Made by a program: the position numbers and the translations under genes. Shown here piece after piece: positions 44,518 through 52,777 of a DNA stretch of 64,000 nucleotides; within the stretch, counting starts at the first letter, position 1; each line of letters starts with the position of its first letter. The notes below the pieces were generated by a model. The model did no database searches, had not been told where the DNA came from, and saw only the letters and a program-made list of their open reading frames with translations. The DNA is from CTSoil-043 sp963821235 (GTDB taxonomy: Bacteria > Chloroflexota > Limnocylindria > Limnocylindrales > CSP1-4). Where the stretch lies: the NCBI GenBank assembly GCA_963821235.1, contig CAWGCS010000001.1, forward strand, positions 124,001-188,000. Reading direction: 5' to 3'.

Positions 44518-45708
44518 ATGACCGAGAAGCCCGCGAAGTCGCCCATCCCGCCCTCCGTCCCGACCACCCCGGTCGCGCCCACCGTGGACGCGAGCCTGCC
44601 CCGGGCCGCGCACACCGTCGACGGGCGACCCTACTCGCCCGGGCTGGAGGGCGTCCTCGCCGCGGAGACCGAGCTCGGCCTCGTCGACGGCGCCAACGGG
44701 CGCCTGATGTACCGCGGCTACCGGATCGGCGACCTCGTGGCCAACGGCACCTACGCCGCCGTCGCGAACCTGCTGTGGACCGGCAGCTGGGATCCCCGGG
44801 CCCGGATGGCGGCCGGCCGGATCCCCTCGGCCGTGATGTCGGCCCTGCGGGCCCTGCCCCGGACGGCGAAGCCGATGGACGCGCTGCGAACGGCCGTCTC
44901 GGTCTGGGGTGCGACCCAGCTCCTCGACTGGCCGCCCACGGAGGTCCAGGCGCGGGCCCTGACGGAGTTCTCGCCGTCGGCGCTCGCCGCCTTCGCCCGG
45001 ATCCGCGAGGACCTCGAGCCGATCGACGCCGACCCCACGCTCGACCTCGTCTCGGGGTTCCTCTACCAGCTGACCGGCAAGCGGCCCGACAAGGCCACCG
45101 CCCGCGCCCTCGACGCCTACTTCATCGTCGGCGCCGAGCACGGTCTCAACGCCTCGACGTTCACCGCCCGGGTGATCACCTCCACGCGGTCCGACATCGC
45201 CTCCGCGGTGGCCGGCGCGATCGGCGCCATGAAGGGCCCCCTCCACGGCGGGGCCCCGTCGGAGGTCGTGGAGCAGATCCACAAGGTGGGCTCCGCGGAG
45301 CACGCCGAGCAGTGGGTCCGCGACGCCCTCGCCCGCGGGGAGCGGCTGATGGGGTTCGGCCACCGCGTCTACCGGGCCTACGACCCGCGGGCCGCGGCCC
45401 TCCGCAAGGTCGTGGAGGCCATGCCGACGAAGCCCGACTGGCTGGAGCTGGCGATCAAGGTCGAGGACGTCGCCCTGAAGGTCCTCGAGGAGAAGTACCC
45501 GGATCGCCCGCTGAAGACGAACGTGGAGTTCTACGCGGCGGCAGTCCTCCAGGGCGTCGGCCTGACCCCGGACCTCTTCCCGGCCACGTTCGCGCTCGCC
45601 CGCCATGCCGGCTGGACGGCCCACGTCCTCGAACAGGCCTCGGCCAACCGCCTGATCCGGCCCGACGCGCGCTTCGTCGGCGTCGAGGAGCGCGACCTCC
45701 CCAGGTAG
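44518..45708 (+). CDS. citrate synthase-family protein (citrate or 2-methylcitrate synthase)
   Basis: The enzyme condenses acetyl- or propionyl-CoA with oxaloacetate. The 396-residue protein begins with a 35-residue Pro-rich segment, then GLEGVLAAETELGLVDG and YRGYRIGDL. Catalytic His243 lies in KGPLHGGAPSEV and His282 in FGHRVYRAYDPRA. At the third catalytic place, where the family normally reads N-V-D-F-Y, this protein has N-V-E-F-Y with Glu337. The chemistry of a carboxylate is kept but its reach is longer, so specificity or rate may differ. GAGGA lies nine bases before the ATG. No methylcitrate genes are nearby. Confidence 0.88.
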   Translation: MTEKPAKSPIPPSVPTTPVAPTVDASLPRAAHTVDGRPYSPGLEGVLAAETELGLVDGANGRLMYRGYRIGDLVANGTYAAVANLLWTGSWDPRARMAAGRIPSAVMSALRALPRTAKPMDALRTAVSVWGATQLLDWPPTEVQARALTEFSPSALAAFARIREDLEPIDADPTLDLVSGFLYQLTGKRPDKATARALDAYFIVGAEHGLNASTFTARVITSTRSDIASAVAGAIGAMKGPLHGGAPSEVVEQIHKVGSAEHAEQWVRDALARGERLMGFGHRVYRAYDPRAAALRKVVEAMPTKPDWLELAIKVEDVALKVLEEKYPDRPLKTNVEFYAAAVLQGVGLTPDLFPATFALARHAGWTAHVLEQASANRLIRPDARFVGVEERDLPR

Positions 45709-45757
45709 GCGATCGGATGGTTCCGGTGGCCGCCGTGCCCGGGCGAGCGGATCATCG

Positions 45758-46654
45758 ATGACGCGCCTCGTGCGGCCGGCGACGGCCGCCGACCTTCCCG
45801 CCATCGCGGCGCTCGGGCATGCCGCCGTCGACCTCGGGGAGTACCCCGACGCGACCCACGGGGACGTGGAGCGGAACCTCGCCGCCCTCGCGGCCGAGCC
45901 GGAGACGGGCTTCGTCGCCGTCGAGGACGGCCTCGTCGTCGGCTGCCTGGTCGCCCAGCAGAACGACCTCTACGTCGGGGGACCGCACCGGCGTCGCGGC
46001 CACGGGACGGCCCTGGTGGAGGCCGCCCTGCCCTTCGTCCGGGACGTCCTCCGCTTCCCCTACCTCCTGCTCTACGTGCCGCCGGGCGACACGCCCGGCC
46101 GGCGATTCGCCGAAGCTCGCGGCTTCGCCCATCGGGCCAGCCTCTACTGGATGGAGCGGCCGGCCGACGACCCGTGCCCGCCGCCGGAGCTCCCGGCGTC
46201 GGTCGTGGCCCGCGCCTTCGACCCCGCCCGCGACGACCTGTCCGCGTTCGTGGCCCTCCTCAACGGGACCTTCGCCGACCACCCGACGCCCATCTCGTGG
46301 AGCGAGGCCGTCATCGGCTCCGCCCATCGGGCGCCCGGCTTCGACCCCGCGGACATCCTGCTCGTCGCGCCGGCCGACGATCCCGACCATCCGATCGCCT
46401 TCGGCCGGACCCGCCTCTACCTGGGCGACGAGCCGCCGTACGGCGAGGTGAAGCTGATCGGCGTCCTCCCGCCGTGGCGGGGTCGGGGGCTGGGCCGGGC
46501 GATCCTGCGCTGGGGCGTCCGTCGCCTGGCGGGCCGCGGCAGCCCGACGACCGCCCTCGCCGTCGTGGCCGCCAACGAGCACGCCCTGCGGCTCTACGAG
46601 CAGCACGGCTTCCGGCGGGTGACGACCTGGCCGCAGTGGAGCCGCCAGCCCTGA
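45758..46654 (+). CDS. tandem GNAT acetyltransferase, two domains
   Basis: The 298-residue protein carries two GNAT folds. The first (1-135) has LVRPATAADLPAIAAL and the acetyl-CoA loop GGPHRRRGHGTALVE. The second (150-298) has LIGVLPPWRGRGLGRAILRWG and ends ANEHALRLYEQHGFRRV. Both loops look competent, so either both bind acetyl-CoA or one is an old duplicate. Mycothiol synthase-type enzymes share this layout, but the sequence does not let me say so. A strong hairpin follows the stop. Confidence 0.85.
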   Translation: MTRLVRPATAADLPAIAALGHAAVDLGEYPDATHGDVERNLAALAAEPETGFVAVEDGLVVGCLVAQQNDLYVGGPHRRRGHGTALVEAALPFVRDVLRFPYLLLYVPPGDTPGRRFAEARGFAHRASLYWMERPADDPCPPPELPASVVARAFDPARDDLSAFVALLNGTFADHPTPISWSEAVIGSAHRAPGFDPADILLVAPADDPDHPIAFGRTRLYLGDEPPYGEVKLIGVLPPWRGRGLGRAILRWGVRRLAGRGSPTTALAVVAANEHALRLYEQHGFRRVTTWPQWSRQP

Positions 46655-46680
46655 GGCCGGCGGCGCAGGCGCGGAGACGC

Positions 46681-46709
46681 CGAGGCCCCGGCGCGGAGCC
46701 GGGGCCTCG
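46681..46709. terminator. 12-bp perfect hairpin between converging genes, no T-tract
   Basis: cgaggccccggc (46681-46692), loop gcgga, gccggggcctcg (46698-46709). It sits between the GNAT stop (46654) and the APC permease stop (46752) and could act in both directions. No run of T follows on either strand, so a pure intrinsic terminator is doubtful; Rho-assisted ending or transcript protection is likely. Confidence 0.6.
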
Positions 46710-46751
46710 GTGTGCATGGGACGGCGGGCTCGGCGGCACCCGCCTCGAGGG

Positions 46752-48371
46752 TCACTCCGGTGGCAGCTCCTTGTACACGAGATCGATGTCGATCCCCTGC
46801 CGACTGCGGATGACCTTCGCCCCGAAGTACACGGCGAGGCCGATCACCACGATCATGCCCATGAAGGCCGGGATCCACCACCAGTTGTCGGCGTTCCCGT
46901 AGAGGGCGAGCGCCGGGTACTGCAGGGTGAGGTAGGTGAGGAACGCCATCACCAGGATCGAGAGCGGCGCGACGATGTAGAGGACCGGGATCCCCAGGAA
47001 CCGGACGTTGGCCGGCGAGGCCTGGAAGAGGTCCGGCCGGCGCGTCGGGAAGACCATCGCCGCGACGGAGACGATCACGACGCAGACGACCCCGGCCAGG
47101 ACGCCGAGCGCCAGCCACGTCGCGAAATCGGTGGAGACGACGCTCCAGGCGAGCATCCCGGTGACGATCACCATGACGAGGAGGATCGCCGGGACCGGGC
47201 TGTGCGTCCGCTCGTTCACCTCGGCGAACTTCTCCGGCAGGAGCCGGTCGAAGGCCCAGGCGAAGACGGTGCGGATCGGCATGAACGTGTTGCCAACCAT
47301 CGCCGGCAGGCTCCAGAAGAGGAAGGAGCCGACGATGAGCACGGTCAGGACCGGCACGTTGTACACGAGCGAGGCCATGAAATGGTACCAGGGCCCCGTG
47401 GGGATGAGGTACGAGGCGTTGGGGGCGGTGTTCACCGCGACCATGAAGTCGTAGCCGGTGACCTTGAACAGGAGCAGCACGCCGAGGACGATGAAGACGA
47501 CGTCCCAGGTGAGCGCCCCGAACATCACCCCGAGCTGGCGGTTCCGGTTCGAGCCGCTCTTGAGCTCCCCGGAGAGGTAGACCGACCACCAGTTCCACAT
47601 CATGAAGACCATGATCGCGAAGATGGCCGGCAGGGTGGCGTCGAGGTTGCCGGCGTCGGGCTGGGCGCCGGCGGACCCGGCCGCCGCGATGACGTCCTGG
47701 TAGGTGCCGCCACCGAACTTCTGGTTGAGGCTGGTGAAGTTCGACTGGAAGTCGCTGCTGCTCCCGAGGGCGAGGACGATGAAGGCGAGGAAGGTCCCCG
47801 CCATGGCGGTGATCCAGAACGCGTTCTGCCAGCGGAACGTCGTCTTCGTGCCGGCGATGAGGATCGCCGTCATGACGACGATCATGAAGAAGCCGCCGCC
47901 GAAGATGTAGGCGTTGTCGGTCTGGAACTTGGTTCCGATGTCGATCAGGCCCTGGTTCTCGAAGGTCACGCCGAGCGTGACCAGGATCGGCCCGAGCGCG
48001 AAGACGGGGAAGTACCGCGCCCAGAACGTGGCCCCGATCATCGCCGACAGGGCCGCCCCGAAGTTCGAGACGAGAGCGAGCGGCGGCGAGAGGATCCGGC
48101 TGACCCACACGTAGTCGCCACCGGTCCTCGGCATCGACGACGCCAGGAGCGCCATCATGATCAGGACCGGGATGTTGAGCAGGAACGAGGCGATCGTCGC
48201 TGTCACCAGGTCGGCGCCGGGGAACGCCACGAGGGCGAAGAAGACGCCCCAGGCGAGCGTGGCGCCGACCGGCGCCGAGAAGACCGCGTTGAAGATCGTC
48301 GCGTCGAGCGCCGAGGCCTCCCGGACGAGTCCGGTGCTCTGCCGCACGAACAGCTGGCTCCGGCCTGCCAC
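46752..48371 (-). CDS. APC-superfamily amino acid/polyamine-type permease
   Basis: The 539-residue protein has about 12 membrane helices in the APC pattern. Helix 1 region reads FNAVFSAPVGATLAWGVFFAL, helix 2 MPRTGGDYVWVSRIL, and there are large inserts around 195-235 (SSDFQSNFTSLNQKFGGG) and 385-410. The GTG at 48371 has GGAGG nine bases upstream and is preferred to the upstream ATG at 48395. It diverges from the DeoR regulator across a shared control region, so its cargo is probably the same compound that the DeoR operon breaks down, even though APC carriers usually move amines or amino acids. Confidence 0.88.
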   Translation of the reverse strand: MAGRSQLFVRQSTGLVREASALDATIFNAVFSAPVGATLAWGVFFALVAFPGADLVTATIASFLLNIPVLIMMALLASSMPRTGGDYVWVSRILSPPLALVSNFGAALSAMIGATFWARYFPVFALGPILVTLGVTFENQGLIDIGTKFQTDNAYIFGGGFFMIVVMTAILIAGTKTTFRWQNAFWITAMAGTFLAFIVLALGSSSDFQSNFTSLNQKFGGGTYQDVIAAAGSAGAQPDAGNLDATLPAIFAIMVFMMWNWWSVYLSGELKSGSNRNRQLGVMFGALTWDVVFIVLGVLLLFKVTGYDFMVAVNTAPNASYLIPTGPWYHFMASLVYNVPVLTVLIVGSFLFWSLPAMVGNTFMPIRTVFAWAFDRLLPEKFAEVNERTHSPVPAILLVMVIVTGMLAWSVVSTDFATWLALGVLAGVVCVVIVSVAAMVFPTRRPDLFQASPANVRFLGIPVLYIVAPLSILVMAFLTYLTLQYPALALYGNADNWWWIPAFMGMIVVIGLAVYFGAKVIRSRQGIDIDLVYKELPPE

Positions 48372-48459
48372 CCGTCCACACCTCCCTCGGGGCATGACGC
48401 CCCAACTCGCGCGGTGGCGCGGGCCCGATCGGACCACGGGTGTCCCGCCGGCACACCAC

Positions 48460-48515
48460 TTGACACGGCGCACCGCTGCGGCGATAGTCGAACACAATCG
48501 AACATCACTTGTCAA
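48460..48515. promoter_or_regulatory. divergent TTGACA promoters with DeoR-type operator repeats
   Basis: Plus strand: TTGACA at 48460-48465, 17 bases, GATAGT at 48483-48488. Minus strand: TTGACA at 48515-48510, 18 bases, TCGACT at 48491-48486. Between them lie the direct repeats tcgaacacaa (48488-48497) and tcgaacatca (48498-48507); read on the other strand they give tgttcga units of the kind bound by DeoR-family repressors. A bound repressor would cover both -10 boxes. These are the only perfect TTGACA boxes I noted in the window. Confidence 0.65.
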
Positions 48516-48590
48516 TGCTTTGTGTGACTCCTGGGGCAGGAGGATGTCCCTTCCTGTGAACAGCCACGCCGGACCGTGAGGAGGGAACGG

Positions 48591-49433
48591 GTGCTGCCAA
48601 TCGAACGCCGCCTGAAGCTCCTCGAGCGGGTCGCTACCGAGCAGGTCATCCACGTGTCCGACCTCGCCCGCGACTTCGACGTCTCGGAGATGACCATCCG
48701 GCGGGACATCCGTCGCCTGGAGCGCGACGGCTTCATCCGCCAGAGCTACGGCGGGGCGACTGCCCACGTCACCCGCTCGATGGAGCTGGCGATCAACGCC
48801 CGGGCGCTCCAGCACGCCCGCGAGAAGCGCCTGATCGGCCTCGCCGCCAGCGCCCTCGCCGAGTCGGCGACCGTCATCTTCATCGGCATCGGGACGACCT
48901 GCGAGCAGCTCGCCCATTTCCTGCCGGCGCGCCCGGACCTGACGGTCGTGACCGGCTCCCTGCCCGTGGCCAGCTTCCTCGGGACGCGACCCGTGCGCGT
49001 CGTGGCCCTCGGCGGCGAGGTGCGGCGCGACGAGCTGTCGGTCATCGGGCCGCTGGCGTGGGCGGGGCTCGCCCGCTGGCGCTTCGACGTCGCCTTCGTG
49101 GGGGCCGCGGGCATCGGGACCCGCTGGGGCATCACGGACCTCAACGCCGACGAGGCCGAGCTCAACCGTCTCGCCCTGGCGCAGGCGGCCCTGGGCATCG
49201 TGCTGGCGGACGGGAGCAAGGTCGGGCGCGCGACCTCCGCGATCGTGGCCCCGGCGGCGTCGGCGCGCATGCTGATCACCGACAGCTCGGCGTCCGAGTC
49301 CGAGGTGGATGCGCTGCGGGCCGCCGGCGTCGAGGTGCGCATGGCGGGCGGCGAGCCGGGAAGCCGAACGAAGCGCACGCCACGAGATGCTGACACGGCG
49401 CCGCCGGACGGCGCGACATCGAGGAGACTGTGA
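48591..49433 (+). CDS. DeoR-family transcriptional repressor
   Basis: The 280-residue protein has the DeoR winged helix at residues 1-57 (KLLERVATEQVIHVSDLARDF, then VSEMTIRRDIRRLERDGFIRQSYGGA) and a C-terminal sugar-phosphate sensor domain with IFIGIGTTCEQLAHFL, VVTGSLPVASFL, LGGEVRRDELSVIGP and DVAFVGAAGIG. Such regulators let go of DNA on binding a phosphorylated sugar, here probably the product of the kinase in the same operon. GGAGG stands seven bases before the GTG at 48591. It is first in a five-gene run. Confidence 0.92.
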   Translation: MLPIERRLKLLERVATEQVIHVSDLARDFDVSEMTIRRDIRRLERDGFIRQSYGGATAHVTRSMELAINARALQHAREKRLIGLAASALAESATVIFIGIGTTCEQLAHFLPARPDLTVVTGSLPVASFLGTRPVRVVALGGEVRRDELSVIGPLAWAGLARWRFDVAFVGAAGIGTRWGITDLNADEAELNRLALAQAALGIVLADGSKVGRATSAIVAPAASARMLITDSSASESEVDALRAAGVEVRMAGGEPGSRTKRTPRDADTAPPDGATSRRL

Positions 49434-49435
49434 CG

Positions 49436-50251
49436 ATGGGACGATTGGCAGCGATCTTCGGGACGTCGAAGCCGGTCATCGCCATGCTCCACTTCCCGGG
49501 CCTTCCCGGGCGACCGTGGCACGACGTGGCCGGCGGGTCGGACGCCCTGGTGGACAGCCTCGGGCGCGACCTCGACGCGCTCCAGCAGGCGGGCGTGGAC
49601 GGCCTCCTCTTCTGCAACGAGAAGGACCTCCCCTACCAGCTGGCCGTCGGCGCGGAGATCCCGGCCGCCATGGCGGCGGCGATCGGCCAGCTCCGCCGCG
49701 ACGTCCGCGTGCCGTTCGGTGTCAACATCCTGTGGGACGCGATCGCCAGCCTTGCCCTCGCCCGGGCGACCGGGGCCTCGTTCATCCGGGAGGTCCTCAC
49801 GGGCGTCTACGAGAGCGACCTCGGGATGATCGAGCCCCGGATCGGCGAGATCGCCGGCTACCGGCACCGGATCGGCGCGGACGACGTCGCCCTCTTCGAC
49901 AACATCTCGCCGGAGTTCGCCAGCGCCGTCGGCAGCCGCACGGTGGCCGACCGGGCCAGGGGCGCCGCCTTCCTCGGCATGGACGCCATCCTCATCTCCG
50001 GGCCGGCGGCCGGGGTGACCTTCGAGATGAGCGACCTGCGCGCCGCCAAGGAGGCCGTCCCGGAGGTCGACGTCGTGGCCAACACCGGCGTCCGCGCCGA
50101 CCGCATCGCGGAGATCCTGGCCATCGCCGACGGGGCGATCGTCGGGACGAGCCTCAAGGTCGAGGGGATCACCTGGAACCCGGTGGACCCGCGACGGGTC
50201 GGCGCCCTGATGGACGCGGCCCGCGCCGCCCGAGCCGTCGCCGCCGGCTAG
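49436..50251 (+). CDS. BtpA/SgcQ-family TIM-barrel protein
   Basis: The 271-residue protein matches the BtpA family: KPVIAMLHFPGLPGRP at the N-terminus, GVDGLLFCNEKDLPY, VPFGVNILWDAIASLALA, FIREVLTGVYESDLGMI and the C-terminal VVANTGVRADRIAEILAIADGAIVGTSLKV, a phosphate-binding end of a TIM barrel. Cyanobacterial BtpA affects photosystem I; in heterotrophs, for example E. coli SgcQ, it sits in unassigned sugar operons. Its enzymatic role is unknown. The ATG at 49436 follows GAGGAG nine bases upstream, just after the regulator stop. Confidence 0.85.
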   Translation: MGRLAAIFGTSKPVIAMLHFPGLPGRPWHDVAGGSDALVDSLGRDLDALQQAGVDGLLFCNEKDLPYQLAVGAEIPAAMAAAIGQLRRDVRVPFGVNILWDAIASLALARATGASFIREVLTGVYESDLGMIEPRIGEIAGYRHRIGADDVALFDNISPEFASAVGSRTVADRARGAAFLGMDAILISGPAAGVTFEMSDLRAAKEAVPEVDVVANTGVRADRIAEILAIADGAIVGTSLKVEGITWNPVDPRRVGALMDAARAARAVAAG

Positions 50252-50262
50252 GGCGCCGGACC

Positions 50263-51216
50263 ATGGGACGAAAGACGCGCGTCTTCTTCGCGACCGACGT
50301 GCACGGCTCGTCGAAGTGCTTCCGCAAGTTCGTCAACGGGGCCGGGGTGTACGGGGCCCAGGTCGCCGTCCTCGGCGGCGACGTCGCCGGGAAGGCGCTC
50401 CAGACGATCGTGCGCGGGCCGGACGGGCGCTGGCACGTCGACTTCGTCGGCACGTCCCACGCCGCCGAGGACGGCCCGGAGCTGGAGGCGCTCGAGAAGC
50501 TCATCGCCGACCACGGCTACTACCCCTACCGGGCGGAGCCCGGAGAGCTCGACGCCCGGAAGGCAGACGGCACCCTCGACGCCCTCTTCCGCGACCTCAT
50601 GCGGCGCCGCCTGGAAGAGTGGCTCGCCATCGCCGACGAGCGGCTGCGCCCGGACGGCATCCGGCTCTTCCTCATGCTCGGCAACGACGACCCCGGCGAG
50701 CTGCGGGCGCTCCTCGACGCGGCGCCCTGGGGCGAGCAGGCCGAGGGCCGCGTCCTTCCCCTCGACGACGAGCACGAGCTCCTCTCCTGGGGCTACTCCA
50801 ACCTGACGCCCTGGCACAGCTATCGCGAGCAGACGGAGGAGGATCTGGCGGGATCGCTGGCCGCGATGGAGCCGGCGGTGGCCGACCCCGGGCGCCTCGT
50901 CGTGAACCTCCACGTCCCGCCCCACGGCTCCGGCCTCGACGACGCGCCCGTGCTCGACGAGTCGCTCCGGGTGGTCCAGGCCCTCGGCCAGGTAAAGTTC
51001 GGCCCGGTGGGCAGCACGGCCGTCCGGTCCTTCCTCGAGCGCGTCCAGCCCCTGGTCGGGCTGCACGGGCACATCCACGAGGCGACGGGGATCCGCCGGC
51101 TGGGTCGCACGATCGCCATCAACCCCGGCAGCGACTACGCCACCGGGACCCTCCTCGGCGCCCTCGTCACCCTCGAGCGGGGCAAGGTCACCTCGCACCA
51201 GCTGGTGCGAGGCTAG
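50263..51216 (+). CDS. calcineurin-like metallophosphoesterase
   Basis: The 317-residue protein carries the metallophosphoesterase ligands in order: FATDVHGSSKCF near 8-19, VLGGDVAGKAL, LMLGNDDPGEL, a His in NLHVPPHGSG and GLHGHIHEATG near 270. The cytosolic enzyme could dephosphorylate or cut a phosphodiester in the pathway of this operon, or remove a toxic phospho-intermediate. It begins 11 bases after btpA-like and ends two bases before the kinase start. The substrate is unknown. Confidence 0.88.
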   Translation: MGRKTRVFFATDVHGSSKCFRKFVNGAGVYGAQVAVLGGDVAGKALQTIVRGPDGRWHVDFVGTSHAAEDGPELEALEKLIADHGYYPYRAEPGELDARKADGTLDALFRDLMRRRLEEWLAIADERLRPDGIRLFLMLGNDDPGELRALLDAAPWGEQAEGRVLPLDDEHELLSWGYSNLTPWHSYREQTEEDLAGSLAAMEPAVADPGRLVVNLHVPPHGSGLDDAPVLDESLRVVQALGQVKFGPVGSTAVRSFLERVQPLVGLHGHIHEATGIRRLGRTIAINPGSDYATGTLLGALVTLERGKVTSHQLVRG

Positions 51217-51218
51217 CG

Positions 51219-52757
51219 ATGGCGGCGAGGGCGCGGCCGGCCGAGCCCGCGGCCGCCGGCGACGTGCTCGTCGCCGTCGACGTCGGGACGAGCGGCGCCC
51301 GCGCCGTCTCCTTCGACCTCGACGGCCACCGCCTCGCCGAGCGCCGCCGCAGCTACCCGACGCGCTCGCCGCAGCCCACCTGGGCCGAACAGGACGGGCG
51401 CGCCTGGCGAAGCGCGGCCCTCGGCGCCCTCGGCGACCTCGTTCGCGGGCTCCGGCCCGGCTCTCGCGTCCGCGCCATCGGCCTCACCGGACAGTGCCCC
51501 TCCATCGTCCCGGTCGACCGGGAGGGCGACCCGGTGGGGCCCGGCCTGATCTATCGCGACAACCGGGCGACCGTCGAGGCGGACGAGATCCGGGCCCGCT
51601 GGGGCGACGCGGCGATTCACGAGCGGACGGGGCACCTCCCGGCGGCCTTCCACGCCGGGGCGAAGGTGCTCTGGCTGCGCCGCCACCGGCCGGACGTCGT
51701 GGGCCGCACCTACCGCTTCCTGCAGCCCCGCGACCTCGTCGTCCACGCCCTGACCGGCGTGTGGGCCACCGACGGGAGCCACGCCGCGGCGACGCTCTTC
51801 TACGACCTGGCGGGGCACCGCTGGGATCCCGAGCTGCTGGCCGCCTTCGAGGTCCCGGCCGAGTGGTGGCCGCCGCTGCGGGGATCGTGGGAGGTGGTCG
51901 GCAGCGTGACGCCGCGCCTCGGCGCCCGGCTGGGCCTCCCGCGCGGCGTGCCGGTCGTGCTCGGCGGGGCGGACTCGCAGGCCTGCGCCCTCGGCGCCGG
52001 AGTCGTCGCGCCCGGCCCGGTGAGCGAGATGGCGGGATCGTCGACCTGCCTCAACGCCGCCGTCGCGGCGCCCCTGGCTGAGCTGGCGGTGACCCACTAC
52101 CCGCACGTCGTGCCGGGGATGCTGACGACGGAGACCGGCATCAACACGACGGGCGCGGCCGTCAGCTGGCTGGCCGGCCTCGTCTACGGTGGACGGACGG
52201 GGCGCCTGCGGCCGGCCGACTGGGGCCGCCTGGACGCCGAGGCTGCCCTCGTGGCGCCCGGCGCCGACGGGGTCCTGGCGCTGCCGATCCTGGGCGACGG
52301 CGAGCGCGACGACCCGAACCTGCGCGGAGCCTTCACCGGGCTCTCGCTGCGACACGGCCGTGCCGTGCTGGCGCGGGCGATGATGGAGGGGTCGGCCCTC
52401 GAGATGGCGTCCCACCTGGACCTCCTCCGCCGCGCCGGGACCCCCGTCGTCGAGCTGCGGGTGTCCGGCGGTGACGCCCGCCTGGCGACCTGGAACCAGG
52501 TCAAGGCCGACGCCCTCGGGATCCCCGTCCTGGCCGTCGCCGGGGATGCCGCGGTGAGCGGCGTGGCGATGCTGGCCGGCATCGGGGTCGGCATCTACCG
52601 TGACGTGGCGGAGGCCATCGAGCGCTGCGTCCACGTCACCGAGCGACGCGAGCCGGACCCCGTGGTCGCGGCCGTCTATCGTGACATCGCACCGCGCTAT
52701 CGCGAGCTCGCGGCGGCCGCGGTGGTGCGTCGCGCGCCGGGGAGGCCGGGGGCGTGA
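51219..52757 (+). CDS. FGGY-family carbohydrate kinase
   Basis: The 512-residue kinase has the FGGY_N ATPase fold with VAVDVGTSGARAVSFDLDG near 18-36, WAEQDGRAWRSAALGAL, GLTGQCPSIVPVDREG and the catalytic GGADSQACALGAG near 248 (Asp base). The C-terminal half has GTTSWL-like NTTGAAVSWLAGLVYGG and VSGGDARLATWNQVKADALGIPV. It is closest in look to xylulokinase-like enzymes of unassigned function. It would phosphorylate the imported sugar or polyol. The ATG at 51219 follows the phosphoesterase stop directly. Confidence 0.92.
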   Translation: MAARARPAEPAAAGDVLVAVDVGTSGARAVSFDLDGHRLAERRRSYPTRSPQPTWAEQDGRAWRSAALGALGDLVRGLRPGSRVRAIGLTGQCPSIVPVDREGDPVGPGLIYRDNRATVEADEIRARWGDAAIHERTGHLPAAFHAGAKVLWLRRHRPDVVGRTYRFLQPRDLVVHALTGVWATDGSHAAATLFYDLAGHRWDPELLAAFEVPAEWWPPLRGSWEVVGSVTPRLGARLGLPRGVPVVLGGADSQACALGAGVVAPGPVSEMAGSSTCLNAAVAAPLAELAVTHYPHVVPGMLTTETGINTTGAAVSWLAGLVYGGRTGRLRPADWGRLDAEAALVAPGADGVLALPILGDGERDDPNLRGAFTGLSLRHGRAVLARAMMEGSALEMASHLDLLRRAGTPVVELRVSGGDARLATWNQVKADALGIPVLAVAGDAAVSGVAMLAGIGVGIYRDVAEAIERCVHVTERREPDPVVAAVYRDIAPRYRELAAAAVVRRAPGRPGA

Positions 52758-52777
52758 TCGCCGGCAGGAGGTAGGGC

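Noticed and set aside
46710..48527. 605-residue charged plus-strand frame
   Set aside because: Antisense shadow of the APC permease; His/Asp/Glu/Arg pattern follows from the hydrophobic codons on the other strand.
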